DNA of 64,000 bases from Rhodococcus sp040643435 (GTDB lineage: Bacteria; Actinomycetota; Actinomycetes; Mycobacteriales; Mycobacteriaceae), in assembly GCF_040643435.1 (NCBI RefSeq), contig NZ_JBEYUH010000017.1, positions 34,320-98,319 on the forward strand, in the 5' to 3' direction. The position numbers and the translations under genes are program-made. Positions 1-12,986 of this stretch are shown here, piece by piece. Under the pieces are notes generated by a model that was not told where the DNA came from, did no database searches, and saw nothing but the letters and a program-made list of their open reading frames with translations. Each line of letters begins with the position of its first letter. Within the stretch, counting starts at the first letter, position 1.

Positions 1-30
1 AATGGTCTTGCCGTCGAGCAGTCCGCCCAT
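1..30 (-). CDS. inhA: Enoyl-ACP reductase InhA, N-terminal fragment (cut by window edge)
   Basis: Only the first ten codons are present, reading MGGLLDGKTI, which matches the start of mycobacterial InhA (MTGLLDGKRI as remembered). The gene lies 68 bp downstream of fabG1 on the same strand, the conserved fabG1-inhA order of mycolate-producing actinobacteria. A GGAGGA stretch lies about 11 bases before the ATG. InhA is the NADH-dependent enoyl-ACP reductase of FAS-II, the target of isoniazid in mycobacteria. The assignment rests on ten residues plus position. Confidence 0.75.
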   Translation of the reverse strand, partial: MGGLLDGKTI

Positions 31-98
31 GAGTGTGTCGGTCCTCCAGTGAGATTCGGGTGTGATCGGTGCGACCGCCAGTGTGGTCCGTAAGACCC

Positions 99-848
99 TC
101 AGTGGCCCATGCCCATGCCGCCGTCGACCGGGATCACGGCGCCGGAGACGTAGGCAGAGTCGTCGGAAGCAAGGAAGCTGACGACGGCGGCGACGTCCTC
201 CGGTTTGCCGAGTCGCTGCAGCGGGATGAACTTCTTGGCCGTCTCGCGCAGATCGTCGGACAGATCTGCGGTCATGTCGGTCTCGATGAAGCCGGGAGCG
301 ACAACATTTGCCGTGATCGAGCGTGAACCGAGCTCGCGGGTGACGGACCGGGCGAGACCGATGACACCGGCCTTCGACGCAGCGTAGTTGATCTGCCCGG
401 CCTGGCCGGCGAGACCGACGACCGAGCCGAGGAAGATCATGCGGCCCCAGCGAGCTCGCAGCATCGCACGATTGGCGCGCTTGGCGCATCGGAAAGCGCC
501 GGTGAGGTTCGCATCGATCACCGAGGTGAACTGGTCCTCGGTCATGCGCATCAGCAGGGTGTCGTCGGTGATACCCGCATTCGCGACCAGCACCTCGACC
601 GGGCCCTGATGCTCCTCGACCTCTTTGAAGGCTGCGTCCACCGAGTCGGCGTCGGTGACGTCGCACCGCACACCGAACAGGCCCTCGGGCGCACCCGAGC
701 CGCGGTGGGTGACGGCGACTTTGTGGCCGTCCGCCTGCAGGCGGCGGGCGACGGCGAGACCGATCCCGCGGTTTCCGCCCGTGACGAGAACGGATCGGGG
801 GGTCACACCCGCACGCGTGGACGCTGCGGCACTTTCTGCGTCAGTCAT
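99..848 (-). CDS. fabG1: 3-oxoacyl-ACP reductase FabG1/MabA
   Basis: This 249-residue short-chain dehydrogenase/reductase performs the NADPH-dependent beta-ketoacyl-ACP reduction of FAS-II, which elongates meromycolate precursors in the cytoplasm. The Rossmann glycine motif TGGNRGIG is at residues 23-30, NAG at about 90-92, and the catalytic Ser142-Tyr155-Lys159 set lies in the GSVVGLAGQAGQINYAASK stretch. The C-terminus has the usual VSGAVIPVDGGMGMGH ending of the MabA group. It precedes inhA on the same strand, and the pair is probably cotranscribed. The ATG at 848 has only a weak purine stretch upstream. Identity is strongly supported by motifs and by the neighbour. Confidence 0.95.
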   Translation of the reverse strand: MTDAESAAASTRAGVTPRSVLVTGGNRGIGLAVARRLQADGHKVAVTHRGSGAPEGLFGVRCDVTDADSVDAAFKEVEEHQGPVEVLVANAGITDDTLLMRMTEDQFTSVIDANLTGAFRCAKRANRAMLRARWGRMIFLGSVVGLAGQAGQINYAASKAGVIGLARSVTRELGSRSITANVVAPGFIETDMTADLSDDLRETAKKFIPLQRLGKPEDVAAVVSFLASDDSAYVSGAVIPVDGGMGMGH

Positions 849-912
849 GGACTCAACCTATCTGGTGGTCGGTCGTGGACGGAAAACGCACCGTGAGAGC
901 CCACAAGGCGGA

Positions 913-1893
913 TCAGGGCAGGCGCTGGCGCAGCACCATGGCCGCCACGAGGCCCGCGATCACCGACAGCGCTCCGAGCATGAGCCAGGGACGGCTCGCG
1001 TCCCCGCGAGTCGTCTCGAACCCGATTTGCTCTTCGAGGGTGTTGTAGGCATCCTCGAGCTCCTCGAGACTCGCCGCGGTGAAGAAGCTTCCTCCCGAGA
1101 GGTTCGCGATCTCCTTGAGCGAGGGGTCGTCGACCGGGACCGGAATCCGATCGTCCTCGATGGTGACGGTGCCCGTCTGGGTTCCGAAGGAGATGGTCGA
1201 GACCGGGATGTCCTTCTCGGCGGCCTGCCGTGCCGCAGTGAATCCGCCGCGCGGATCGTCAGGACTCTCGGGAACGGTCTGCTTACCGTCGGACAGCAAC
1301 ACGATCCGCGCGGGTGGCGCCTGGTCGCTGCCGCCCAGCACCGCAGCGAGGGTGTCGATGGACTGCATCGCGGTGAATATGGCCTCGCCGGTCGCGGTGC
1401 GTTCACTGAGCTGCAGGTTGTCGATCGCGGACTTCGTTGCCTCACGATTGGTGGTCGGTGACACCAGCACCGAGGCCGTACCGGAGAACGCGACGAGGCC
1501 GAGATTGATGCCGGGCGTCAGGTCGTCGGCGAATTGTTTGGCCGCTTCCTGCGCGGCCGCGAGGCGGGTGGGCGCGACGTCGGTGGCCTCCATGGACAAC
1601 GACACGTCGATGACGAGAACCACCGTGGCCCGATTGCGCGGCACCCGTTGCTCGGCGGTGGGACCGGCGAGCGCCACGGTGAGGAACACGAGGCCGACGA
1701 GCAACAGCGCGACCGGGACGTGACGGGCACGCCCCGGACGGGCGGGCGCGACCTTCTCGAGCATCTCGAGATTGGTGAAGCGCAGTGTGTTCGCCACGCG
1801 CCGCCGCTGGACCAGCACGTACGCTCCGCCGAGCGCTGCGACGACGAACAGCAGCAGCAGCCACCACGGCGAGGTGAAACCGGACAGGCTCAT
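913..1893 (-). CDS. VWA-domain membrane protein (BatA-like, Rv1481 type)
   Basis: A 326-residue protein with two N-terminal hydrophobic segments (about 9-28 and 60-78), a von Willebrand factor A domain and a C-terminal membrane helix (about 300-322). The metal-ion-dependent adhesion site DVSLS (Asp96, Ser98, Ser100) is intact, so divalent-cation ligand binding is expected. It lies last in a moxR-DUF58-VWA cluster and overlaps the DUF58 stop by ATGA, so translation is coupled. Related clusters are thought to act in chaperone-like or metal-insertion roles; its substrate here is unknown. It corresponds in position to M. tuberculosis Rv1481. Confidence 0.85.
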   Translation of the reverse strand: MSLSGFTSPWWLLLLFVVAALGGAYVLVQRRRVANTLRFTNLEMLEKVAPARPGRARHVPVALLLVGLVFLTVALAGPTAEQRVPRNRATVVLVIDVSLSMEATDVAPTRLAAAQEAAKQFADDLTPGINLGLVAFSGTASVLVSPTTNREATKSAIDNLQLSERTATGEAIFTAMQSIDTLAAVLGGSDQAPPARIVLLSDGKQTVPESPDDPRGGFTAARQAAEKDIPVSTISFGTQTGTVTIEDDRIPVPVDDPSLKEIANLSGGSFFTAASLEELEDAYNTLEEQIGFETTRGDASRPWLMLGALSVIAGLVAAMVLRQRLP

Positions 1894-2849
1894 CGTCCCC
1901 CCTGCCGTCCGGGTGCACCGTAGCTGTGCCGGCGCGCCGCGACGAACCGCACGACGTCGCCGATCCAGTCGCGGTCGGTACGCAGCGTCATGACGGGCGC
2001 ACCGCAGCTACGCAAGGCCTGGTGCACAGCGGCACGGTGCTCGCCGGCCGCCTGCGCATAGTCGGCCCGCAGTTCGGGAGTCGTCGTGAATTCACGGGTA
2101 CGGCCCGTTTCCGGGTCGTGGAGGACCACATCCCCCAGATCGGGCAGTTCGAGATCGCGCCGATCGACGATCTCGACGGCGAGCAGTTCGTGCCGGCCGG
2201 ACAGTGCCCGGAGCGAACGCTCCCAGTCGAGCGGACCGAGAAAGTCGCTCACGACAACGGCGAGACCCCGGCGACGCTCGGGCCGCCGCAGCGCCTCGAT
2301 CACGCCTTTGAGATCCCCGCGGGTGCCGTCGGGTGGATGCGGTGTGGTCGCGACCGTCCGGAGCAGCGACTGCGCATGCAGCCGCCCTCCGCGCGCGGGC
2401 ACGCGCACCGTCTCGCCGCCGGTGGAGATCACCGCGCCGATCCGATTTCCACCGCCTGTGGTCAGATGCGCCAGCGCGGCCACCGCAGCGACCACCAGGT
2501 CGCGCTTCTCGCACACCCCGGTCCCGAAGTCCAGGCTGGCAGACAGGTCGACGGCGAGCCACGTCTCGAGTTCCCGATCCGCGACCGTCTGACGTACGTG
2601 GGGATGGGTCGTGCGCGCGGTGACGGACCAGTCCATCTGGCGGACGTCGTCGCCCGGCTGGTACTCGCGGGCATCACCCGGCTCCGAACCCGGCCCCGGG
2701 ATCAGACCGAGGTGGTCGCCGTGCAGAACGCCGTCGAGACGTCGCCGCACGGTGAGCTCGAGCGTACGAAGCGCGGCGGTGAGCGCAGGATCGCGCAGCT
2801 CACCGGACCGGAACCGCGGTGGCGCCCCGTCGTGAGGACGTGTGCTCAC
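1890..2849 (-). CDS. DUF58 domain protein (Rv1480 type)
   Basis: A 319-residue DUF58 protein. The family hallmark YQPGDDVRQMDWSVTART lies at about residues 63-80, followed by a VWA-like fold (WLAVDLSASLDFG) and a second conserved VVVSDFL segment. The GTG at 2849 was chosen because it forms a GTGA overlap with the moxR stop and leaves out a low-complexity upstream extension that is read-through of the moxR tail. It sits between MoxR and the VWA protein and probably forms a complex with them. No enzymatic role is established for DUF58 proteins. Confidence 0.85.
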   Translation of the reverse strand: MSTRPHDGAPPRFRSGELRDPALTAALRTLELTVRRRLDGVLHGDHLGLIPGPGSEPGDAREYQPGDDVRQMDWSVTARTTHPHVRQTVADRELETWLAVDLSASLDFGTGVCEKRDLVVAAVAALAHLTTGGGNRIGAVISTGGETVRVPARGGRLHAQSLLRTVATTPHPPDGTRGDLKGVIEALRRPERRRGLAVVVSDFLGPLDWERSLRALSGRHELLAVEIVDRRDLELPDLGDVVLHDPETGRTREFTTTPELRADYAQAAGEHRAAVHQALRSCGAPVMTLRTDRDWIGDVVRFVAARRHSYGAPGRQGGR

Positions 2850-4171
2850 CGCGCGCCCGCACCTCCCTGCGGACCGGGTGCACCCACGGGCGCCTGGGGA
2901 TTTGCCGTCGCCCGCGGGTCTGCGGGCTGCGGGCCGGGCGCCCGGGCCGGCGCCGGGGCGTTCGCCTGGGGCGCGACCTGCGGCAGGCCCACGGTCTGCA
3001 GGATCCGGGTGATGATCTGGTCCGGGGAGACATCGTCGGCGAGCGCGTCGTAGGACAGCACGAGGCGGTGACGTAGTACATCGGGGATGACATCGATGAT
3101 GTCCTGCGGCACCACGTAGTCCCGGCCCCGGACGAGTGCGAGCGCCCGCGCCGCGGAGATGATGCCCAGCGTCGCGCGCGGCGACGCTCCGTAGGCGATC
3201 CACCCCTGCACGTCGTCCAGACCGAGGTCACCGGGTTGCCGGGTCGCGAAGATGACGCGCACGACGTAGTCGACGAGGGCGTGGTGCACGAAGACCCGTC
3301 CGGCGATCTTCTGCAGGCGCGTGAGCTGCTCGTTGTCGAGCACCTGCTTCGGTTCGGGGGCGGCAACGCCCATCCGATAGACGATCTCGCGTTCTTCCTC
3401 GACCGTCGGATAGTCGACGAGAACCTTGAACAGGAAGCGGTCGCGCTGCGCTTCCGGCAGCGGATAGACACCCTCGTTCTCGATCGGGTTCTGCGTCGCC
3501 ATCACGAGGAAGGGCTCCGGCATGGGGAAGGTCTTCCCGCCGATGGTGACGTGCCGTTCGGCCATCACTTCGAGCAGGGCCGACTGCACCTTCGCCGGGG
3601 CTCGGTTGATTTCGTCGGCGAGCACGAAGTTCGCGACGACCGGACCGAGTTCGGTGTCGAACTCCTCACGGCCCTGCCGATAGATACGGGTGCCCACGAG
3701 GTCTGTGGGGACGAGATCCGGGGTGAACTGCACCCGGGAGAAGGACCCGCCGACGACCTTCGCGAAAGTCTCGACGGCCAACGTCTTCGCCACACCGGGG
3801 ACGCCTTCGAGCAGGACGTGGCCTCGCGCGAGAACACCCACGAGCATCCGCTCGACCAGCAGGTCCTGGCCGACGATCACACGCTTGACCTCGTAGATGG
3901 CCCGTTCCAGGAGGCGGACGTCGTCGGCCGGATCGTAGGCCTTCGCAGGCGTGTCACCGGCGGCCTTCCTGGTGTCGACGCCGGGGGGCCGAGAGGCCGG
4001 GGAGCCTGCCTTCACAGCCGCCTCGTCGGGTCGGGAATTGTGCGCGGACGCTTCCTTCGGCGCCGGCGCGGCACCCGCCGCGGCCTGGTTGTTCTGTCGT
4101 CCGTCGTTGCCGTCCTGGCCGCCCGGAGTTGCCGAACCGGACGTCCCACCCTCGCGTGAGGTCACCAACAA
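2846..4171 (-). CDS. moxR1: MoxR-family AAA+ ATPase
   Basis: A 441-residue MoxR ATPase. Walker A GVPGVAKT is at 123-130, Walker B and its following motif LADEINRAP at about 184-192, and sensor I ATQNP near 225. The first 75 residues are disordered, rich in Ala, Pro, Gly and Gln, and the last 50 form an Ala/Pro/Gly-rich tail, so the enzyme core is about 310 residues, the normal MoxR size. MoxR proteins are ATP-driven chaperones acting with neighbouring VWA partners. Here it follows the RipA-like hydrolase and overlaps the DUF58 gene. The true start could lie downstream of the low-complexity N-terminus. Confidence 0.9.
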   Translation of the reverse strand: MLVTSREGGTSGSATPGGQDGNDGRQNNQAAAGAAPAPKEASAHNSRPDEAAVKAGSPASRPPGVDTRKAAGDTPAKAYDPADDVRLLERAIYEVKRVIVGQDLLVERMLVGVLARGHVLLEGVPGVAKTLAVETFAKVVGGSFSRVQFTPDLVPTDLVGTRIYRQGREEFDTELGPVVANFVLADEINRAPAKVQSALLEVMAERHVTIGGKTFPMPEPFLVMATQNPIENEGVYPLPEAQRDRFLFKVLVDYPTVEEEREIVYRMGVAAPEPKQVLDNEQLTRLQKIAGRVFVHHALVDYVVRVIFATRQPGDLGLDDVQGWIAYGASPRATLGIISAARALALVRGRDYVVPQDIIDVIPDVLRHRLVLSYDALADDVSPDQIITRILQTVGLPQVAPQANAPAPARAPGPQPADPRATANPQAPVGAPGPQGGAGAR

Positions 4172-4335
4172 TCCACCGCTTTCGCCTACGTCGCTCCGCT
4201 GGAAACACCTGCTGCACCACTATTGCAGGTGTCGGCTCGGTGTGTCGTCGACCCTGCACCGACCGAGGGAACATCCGGCAACGACCGGATTGCAGCCTGT
4301 CCTCGGCGGTGCGGCGGCCGCGGCAAACCTCACCG

Positions 4336-6204
4336 TCACGACACCATGCGCACCACGTACGGTGTCATTCCGTCCCAGCGTACCGGCGAGATCTTCACGA
4401 CCGATCCCGACTGCGGTGCCTCGAGCATCTGCCCGTCACCGAGATAGAGCGCGACGTGCTGGCTGGCGTTGGGACCGTAGAAGATCATGTCTCCACGTCT
4501 CATCTCCGAAGACGGGATCTGCGTGCCGGCCGTGTATTGATAACCGGAGTAGTGCGGCAGCGAGATGCCGATGCCTGCGAACGCGTAGATCATCAATCCG
4601 GAACAATCGAAACCGACTTTGGCGTAATCCCCGTGGACGTCGGCGACGCCACCGTCGCGGATACCGCGGGTCGGGCCGTTCTCGTTTCCGCCTCCCCACG
4701 CGTAGGGCACGCCGATCTGGGACATCGCGCGATCGACGACGACCTCGATCGCGGCGGAACCTATGAGGCTCGGACGTGAGGGCGTCGAACCCGGCGCGGA
4801 GGGACGAGAGCCCGCGCCCCCCGTGCCCGAATCCGGTGTTTCCACGACGGGGTCGCCGGGATCCGGGTTCTCCCAGTCGATCCCGTCGTCGTCGCTGCCG
4901 GTGTCCCCGTCTTCGTCCGGTACGGTCCCACCGCTGCTGTCGTCCGGCACGGTTCCACCGCCGGTGTCGTCCGGCACGGTCCCAACGCTGTTGTCGTCGG
5001 CACCCGTGCCATCGCCGGTGTCCTCGGGCACTCGGGTCTCGGTGTCGATCTCACCCGTAGCCCCGGTTGCGGTGCCGATGTCGACCGGCGGCCCGGTCTC
5101 ACCGGGCGGCGCCGTGCCTGTGGCGCCCTCGCCACCCGGCGGTGATTCCTCGATCAGCGTGTGCGGCCGGCGACCGTTGGCGAGTTCTGCCGCGCGCTCC
5201 CGGGCGGCGGCGTCTGCCGCGACACGCTGGGCGGCCTCCGCCGCTGCGACGCGCGCGGTTTCGGCGGCGGCGGCCGCAGCGGCCTCTTCGGCTGCGCGGC
5301 GCCGATCCCAATCCAGATATTCGGCACGCTGGCCTTCGAGACCCGCGACGTTCACACGGGCCCGGTCGAGTTCGGCCTGTGCACTCACCCGAGCCTGCTC
5401 GATGCGCGATTTCTCGGCGGCCTGCCGGCCCAGTTCGGCTCGTGCGACGGCAATCGCGGACTCGGCTTCGACCTTGCGGTGCTCCGCCGCTGCCGCCGCC
5501 GCGTCCGCTTCCGACTTGGCTGCACGCGCACGGGAATGGGAGTTGGCCTCCGTCGCCCGGGCTCGCTGGAGCGCGTCGAGCACCGCGGTCCGCCCGGCGG
5601 AAAGCACCCGCATCACCCGGGCACGGTCGAGCAGATCGTCCGGTCCGTCGACGTCGAGGTAGACAGCCAAGGAGATCGAATTTGCTCCGCGGGTGTAGCT
5701 GTCGCGGACGAATGCGTCGAAGTCCTGCTGCGCGGCGGCAATCCGGCTGCCCGCGTCCTCGAGAGCCCGACGGGACTCCACGACCGCCCGCTCCGCGAGA
5801 TCCGCCGCGTCGCGCGCGCTCTGGAGGTCGACGAGAGCTCGGTTGACGTCTTCACGCCTGATCGCGACCTGCGCATCCAGCTCGGCGAGTTGCTGATCGG
5901 CATCGGCGATCCGGACGATCAGTTGCCCGACGCGATCGATGGTGCTTGCGACATCCGCGCCGGCGCGTTCGATCTCGGCATCGGACGGATTCGGTGGCGG
6001 CGGGGGTGCGGCCCCGGCTGTCGCGGTCACCGTGAGCAATACCGCTGTGACCAGTCCCAAACCGGCGAGAAGCCCGCCGGTGCGCGGCCGCGCAGAGCGG
6101 CGGTAGGGCGGTCCTTCGGACAGGCCTACTGCATCGGGCGCCGTACCGACACCTTCCGGCACGGACCGTCGCGGAACTCCCCCGTGGATACCGAACCGTC
6201 TCAC
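4336..6204 (-). CDS. ripA: Secreted NlpC/P60 peptidoglycan endopeptidase, RipA-like
   Basis: A 622-residue exported D,L-endopeptidase that cleaves peptidoglycan stem peptides during cell separation. The GTG at 6204 is preceded by AGGGAG at good spacing; a hydrophobic signal segment spans about 43-62 with an AGAA cleavage region near 65. Residues about 75-330 form a long Ala-rich coiled coil as in RipA. A low-complexity acidic linker with repeated GTVPDD units follows (about 380-490). The C-terminal NlpC/P60 domain keeps the catalytic triad Cys534 (FDCSG), His583 (QHVAL) and Glu595 (MLEAP), with the same spacing as remembered for M. tuberculosis RipA (383/432/444). It is followed by moxR. No second, RipB-like gene is present. 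Confidence 0.9.
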   Translation of the reverse strand: MRRFGIHGGVPRRSVPEGVGTAPDAVGLSEGPPYRRSARPRTGGLLAGLGLVTAVLLTVTATAGAAPPPPPNPSDAEIERAGADVASTIDRVGQLIVRIADADQQLAELDAQVAIRREDVNRALVDLQSARDAADLAERAVVESRRALEDAGSRIAAAQQDFDAFVRDSYTRGANSISLAVYLDVDGPDDLLDRARVMRVLSAGRTAVLDALQRARATEANSHSRARAAKSEADAAAAAAEHRKVEAESAIAVARAELGRQAAEKSRIEQARVSAQAELDRARVNVAGLEGQRAEYLDWDRRRAAEEAAAAAAAETARVAAAEAAQRVAADAAARERAAELANGRRPHTLIEESPPGGEGATGTAPPGETGPPVDIGTATGATGEIDTETRVPEDTGDGTGADDNSVGTVPDDTGGGTVPDDSSGGTVPDEDGDTGSDDDGIDWENPDPGDPVVETPDSGTGGAGSRPSAPGSTPSRPSLIGSAAIEVVVDRAMSQIGVPYAWGGGNENGPTRGIRDGGVADVHGDYAKVGFDCSGLMIYAFAGIGISLPHYSGYQYTAGTQIPSSEMRRGDMIFYGPNASQHVALYLGDGQMLEAPQSGSVVKISPVRWDGMTPYVVRMVS

Positions 6205-6536
6205 TTGCGTCTCCCTCGGTCGCACCTGGTGGCCGAGACATCCGGCCGGACGATCCGAGGAAGGCGGACAGCACCGATAGACCGTGGGTGCCCCACGGCT
6301 CACACGCTACAGTCCTACACCGGCTGTGGACAGCGTCCCCACGAACCGGGTTGTGACACACCTTCCCCAAGAGCGTCATCAGAACCGTACGACAACATCG
6401 GGGTGTGTCGCATGACAGTCGGGAAGATCGATAGAAGAACGCCGTGAGGACCGCGAGCGGTTACCGGCGCCCGATCCGGAGCGATCATCGGCCCGCACGT
6501 GGGCGGAGCCGATGCCGGCAGTGGAGTAACGGGACC
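6205..6536. other. Intergenic region upstream of ripA
   Basis: This 332-bp gap separates the ripA start from the stop of the preceding membrane-protein gene, so ripA probably has its own promoter here. It holds the ripA ribosome binding site next to 6204 and a hairpin near 6500 (listed separately). A single TGTGACAC element lies near 6353, but no convincing direct repeat or -35/-10 pair was recognised. No open reading frame with a ribosome binding site is seen. Confidence 0.5.
6486..6514 (-). terminator. Candidate hairpin terminator after the Rv1476-like gene
   Basis: CATCGGC-CCGC (6486-6496) pairs with GCGG-A-GCCGATG (6503-6514), giving an 11-bp stem with one bulged A and a 6-base loop. It starts 23 bases after the stop codon of the membrane protein on the minus strand. 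There is no U-tract, as is common in high-GC actinobacteria. It would isolate ripA from upstream transcription. Confidence 0.4.
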
Positions 6537-7085
6537 TCAGGAGGTCTCGGGGACGAGCTTTTCCTCACGTGAAGCGGCGGTCGCCTCGCCGTGTGCCCTG
6601 CGCCGCTTGGCCAGATAGGTGGCCCCGGCCGCGAGAGCCACGAACCCGACGACCAGCACCGTCATCAGAGTCCAGGGGGGCGACGGCTCGAGCACGGAGT
6701 CGACGAAGTTGCGCGTGGAGACCACCGGGTCACCGGTGTACGTGCGGTCCTGGGCAGCTTCGAGGGTGACCCGGTCGAGATCTGCGCTGTACGTCCCGAC
6801 CCATCCGGGGCTGAGCACCAGCACGGTGCCGCCGTCCTCGGCGCCCACCTCGGTCGCGAGGTCGCGCAATTGCGAATCGATGCGAGGATCCCGGTCGAGC
6901 ACTACCACGCTCAGATCGATGCCGTTGTCCTTCGCCCGCTGGACCTCGCCGACGAGATCGTCGACATATCGCGACGGCGCTGCCACCTGATCATCGGCGA
7001 GATCGACGAGCACCTGTTCGACGGAAACCCCGACAGGAAGATCCGTGAGCGCAGGACCCGGTGTACGAAGCAGTGGCGCAGACAT
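6537..7085 (-). CDS. Membrane protein of the Rv1476/DUF6676 type
   Basis: A 182-residue protein with a soluble N-terminal part of about 135 residues (alternating beta and alpha segments including DLSVVVLDRDPRIDSQLRDL and GGTVLVLSPGWVGTYS) and one C-terminal transmembrane helix (about 138-158) ending in an Arg/Lys-rich anchor. In M. tuberculosis a protein of this size and layout (Rv1476) lies in the same place, between acn and ripA. No catalytic motif was recognised. The ATG at 7085 is preceded by GGAG four bases away. It is transcribed away from acn and probably opens the ripA-moxR-inhA side. Confidence 0.75.
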   Translation of the reverse strand: MSAPLLRTPGPALTDLPVGVSVEQVLVDLADDQVAAPSRYVDDLVGEVQRAKDNGIDLSVVVLDRDPRIDSQLRDLATEVGAEDGGTVLVLSPGWVGTYSADLDRVTLEAAQDRTYTGDPVVSTRNFVDSVLEPSPPWTLMTVLVVGFVALAAGATYLAKRRRAHGEATAASREEKLVPETS

Positions 7086-7273
7086 CTCTCTCCGGTGGTA
7101 CTGGGCAGGATCCGGGTGCTCCGGCGGTCCGGCCGCCCGAGAACGGCACGAAGCGCCACACCCGTGCGGCAGTGAAGAACACTACGCGATCGCGCGACGG
7201 CAGCTCCCGGCACGCATCCTCAACAGGGCCGATCTCTCCGGGCGAGGCACCCGTACCGCCGTGCCGCCTTCGA

Positions 7274-7303
7274 TTCAATACAGGACAAGCGTACTGTTAG
7301 AAT
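7274..7303 (+). promoter_or_regulatory. Candidate acn promoter (-35 TTCAAT, -10 TAGAAT)
   Basis: TTCAAT at 7274-7279 and TAGAAT at 7298-7303 are separated by 18 bp, a sigma70-like arrangement about 120 bp upstream of the acn GTG. The AcnR-type operator at 7281-7296 fills the spacer, which is where a repressor would block RNA polymerase. Assignment is by inspection only. Confidence 0.5.
7281..7296. promoter_or_regulatory. AcnR-type operator
   Basis: The sequence CAGGACAAGCGTACTG fits the AcnR consensus described for Corynebacterium glutamicum (CAGNAC-N3-C-GTACTG, from memory) at every specified position. It lies in the spacer of the candidate acn promoter, and an AcnR-like TetR gene follows acn directly. 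Autoregulated or citrate/iron-responsive repression of acn is inferred. Confidence 0.8.
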
Positions 7304-7425
7304 CGAGTGCGAGACGCCGCGACGACTGTATCCGGGCCATGGGCCACGGGTGTACGTCGTGTGCCTCGCTTCAGCCGTCGACACAGCCCCGTCGGCGGCC
7401 AGCCGAAACGACGAGTGGAGCTGAC

Positions 7426-10230
<2,805 letters not shown>

Positions 10231-10268
10231 GAACACTGCGTGACCCGAGTGGTCACCTCTGTGTGAAG

Positions 10269-10305
10269 CGGCGGGCCCGGGACGAGACTCGTCTCGGGCC
10301 CGCCG
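10269..10305 (+). terminator. Hairpin between acn and acnR
   Basis: CGGCGGGCCCGGGACG (10269-10284) pairs with CGTCTCGGGCCCGCCG (10290-10305) with a single mismatch and a 5-base loop. It lies 38 bases after the acn stop and 28 bases before acnR. It probably reduces readthrough into acnR; full termination is uncertain because no separate acnR promoter was recognised. Confidence 0.65.
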
Positions 10306-10333
10306 TCTCCCTCGAGCGGAAAGGAAGTGGCAC

Positions 10334-10900
10334 GTGCCCAAGGTCAGTGAGGACCATCTCGCCGCGCGACGCAGGCAGATCCTCGACGGTGCCCGTCGCT
10401 GCTTCGCCGAGTACGGCTACGACGGCGCGACGGTGCGACTGCTCGAAGAGGCCACCGGTCTGTCCCGCGGTGCGATCTTCCACCATTTCAAGGACAAGGA
10501 CGGCCTGTTCCTCGCCCTCGCACAGGAGGACGCGAGGCGCATGGCGGATGTCGCGGCCAGTGAGGGTCTCGTACAGGTCATGCGCGACATGCTCTCCTCG
10601 CCCGATCAGTTCGACTGGCTCGGGACGCGACTCGAGATCACCCGCCGCCTGCGGACCGACCCCGAGTTCGCGAAGGCATGGACGCAGCACTCCGCCGAAC
10701 TCACCGAGGCGACGGTGGGACGTCTCGAACGGCAACGGGAAGCAGGCCGGCTACGCGACGACGTGCCGACCGAAGTGCTGCTGGGCTACCTGGATCTCGT
10801 CCTCGACGGACTCATCGCCCGCCTCGCTTCAGGACATACGGAGCAGGACCTCGACGCGGTCCTCGACCTCGTCGAGGAGTCGGTGCGCCGCCGCGACTGA
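10334..10900 (+). CDS. acnR: TetR-family repressor of aconitase, AcnR
   Basis: A 188-residue TetR regulator. The N-terminal helix-turn-helix spans about residues 14-60, including the recognition helix region TGLSRGAIFHHFKDKDGLF; the rest is an all-helical ligand-binding domain. In C. glutamicum AcnR is encoded directly after acn, represses it, and binds citrate-magnesium. The same arrangement and a matching operator upstream of acn support the assignment here. The GTG start has GGAAG upstream. It converges on the small HTH gene with a 25-bp gap. Confidence 0.88.
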   Translation: MPKVSEDHLAARRRQILDGARRCFAEYGYDGATVRLLEEATGLSRGAIFHHFKDKDGLFLALAQEDARRMADVAASEGLVQVMRDMLSSPDQFDWLGTRLEITRRLRTDPEFAKAWTQHSAELTEATVGRLERQREAGRLRDDVPTEVLLGYLDLVLDGLIARLASGHTEQDLDAVLDLVEESVRRRD

Positions 10901-10925
10901 TGCGCCCGGTCCGAGAAGTTGCTGC

Positions 10926-11177
10926 TCATGCCTTCTCGTCGCTCGTCGCTGCCCTGCGACGGTTCGGGCCGCCGCGCCCCCGCAGCCGTACTTGCGACTC
11001 CACGAGAACGTTGTGCACGAAACCGTAGGATCGACCTGTTTCCTGCGCGAGAGTCCGTATGCTCGCACCCTCCTCGTAGCGGCGCTTGAGATCCTCCTGC
11101 AAGCGGTCCCGCGATTCCCCCGTAACTCGGGCTCCCTTCGCGTAGGTCGTATCTCCATCACCGGAATTTCGCGCCAT
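10926..11177 (-). CDS. Small helix-turn-helix protein (Rv1473A type)
   Basis: An 83-residue basic protein with one predicted HTH: LQEDLKRRYEEGASIRTLA, then ETGRSYGFVHNVL. It ends in an Arg-rich tail (RLRGRGGPNRRR). Short proteins with this GASIRxLAxxTGRSYGFVH signature are widespread in actinobacteria and are annotated as possible regulators; M. tuberculosis Rv1473A occupies the equivalent place beside the ABC-F gene. The start has AGGGAGG at 6-7 bases. Function unknown; DNA binding is inferred. Confidence 0.8.
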   Translation of the reverse strand: MARNSGDGDTTYAKGARVTGESRDRLQEDLKRRYEEGASIRTLAQETGRSYGFVHNVLVESQVRLRGRGGPNRRRAATSDEKA

Positions 11178-11284
11178 CGGATCCTCCCTGCGCCCTCGCC
11201 AAAGGTCCCGCTCCCAGGCTAGAGGACCACTCGGCTGCGCGGATGCGTATCCGGCGAGCAGAGCCGGGCGAGGACGGATCCCGC

Positions 11285-12916
<1,632 letters not shown>

Positions 12917-12986
12917 GCACGGGCTCCTAGGCAGAAAGTCGATGGATGAGTGCCAGGACGGCAGGGGCCGGGCACACGAACCATTC

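Noticed and set aside
5000..5200. GTVPDD-coding stretch in ripA as a DNA tandem repeat
   Set aside because: The units differ in length and sequence at the DNA level. It is better described as a low-complexity protein linker.
6345..6365. TGTGACAC element upstream of ripA, considered as an MtrA site
   Set aside because: Only one half-site is present; MtrA boxes need a direct repeat with fixed spacing.
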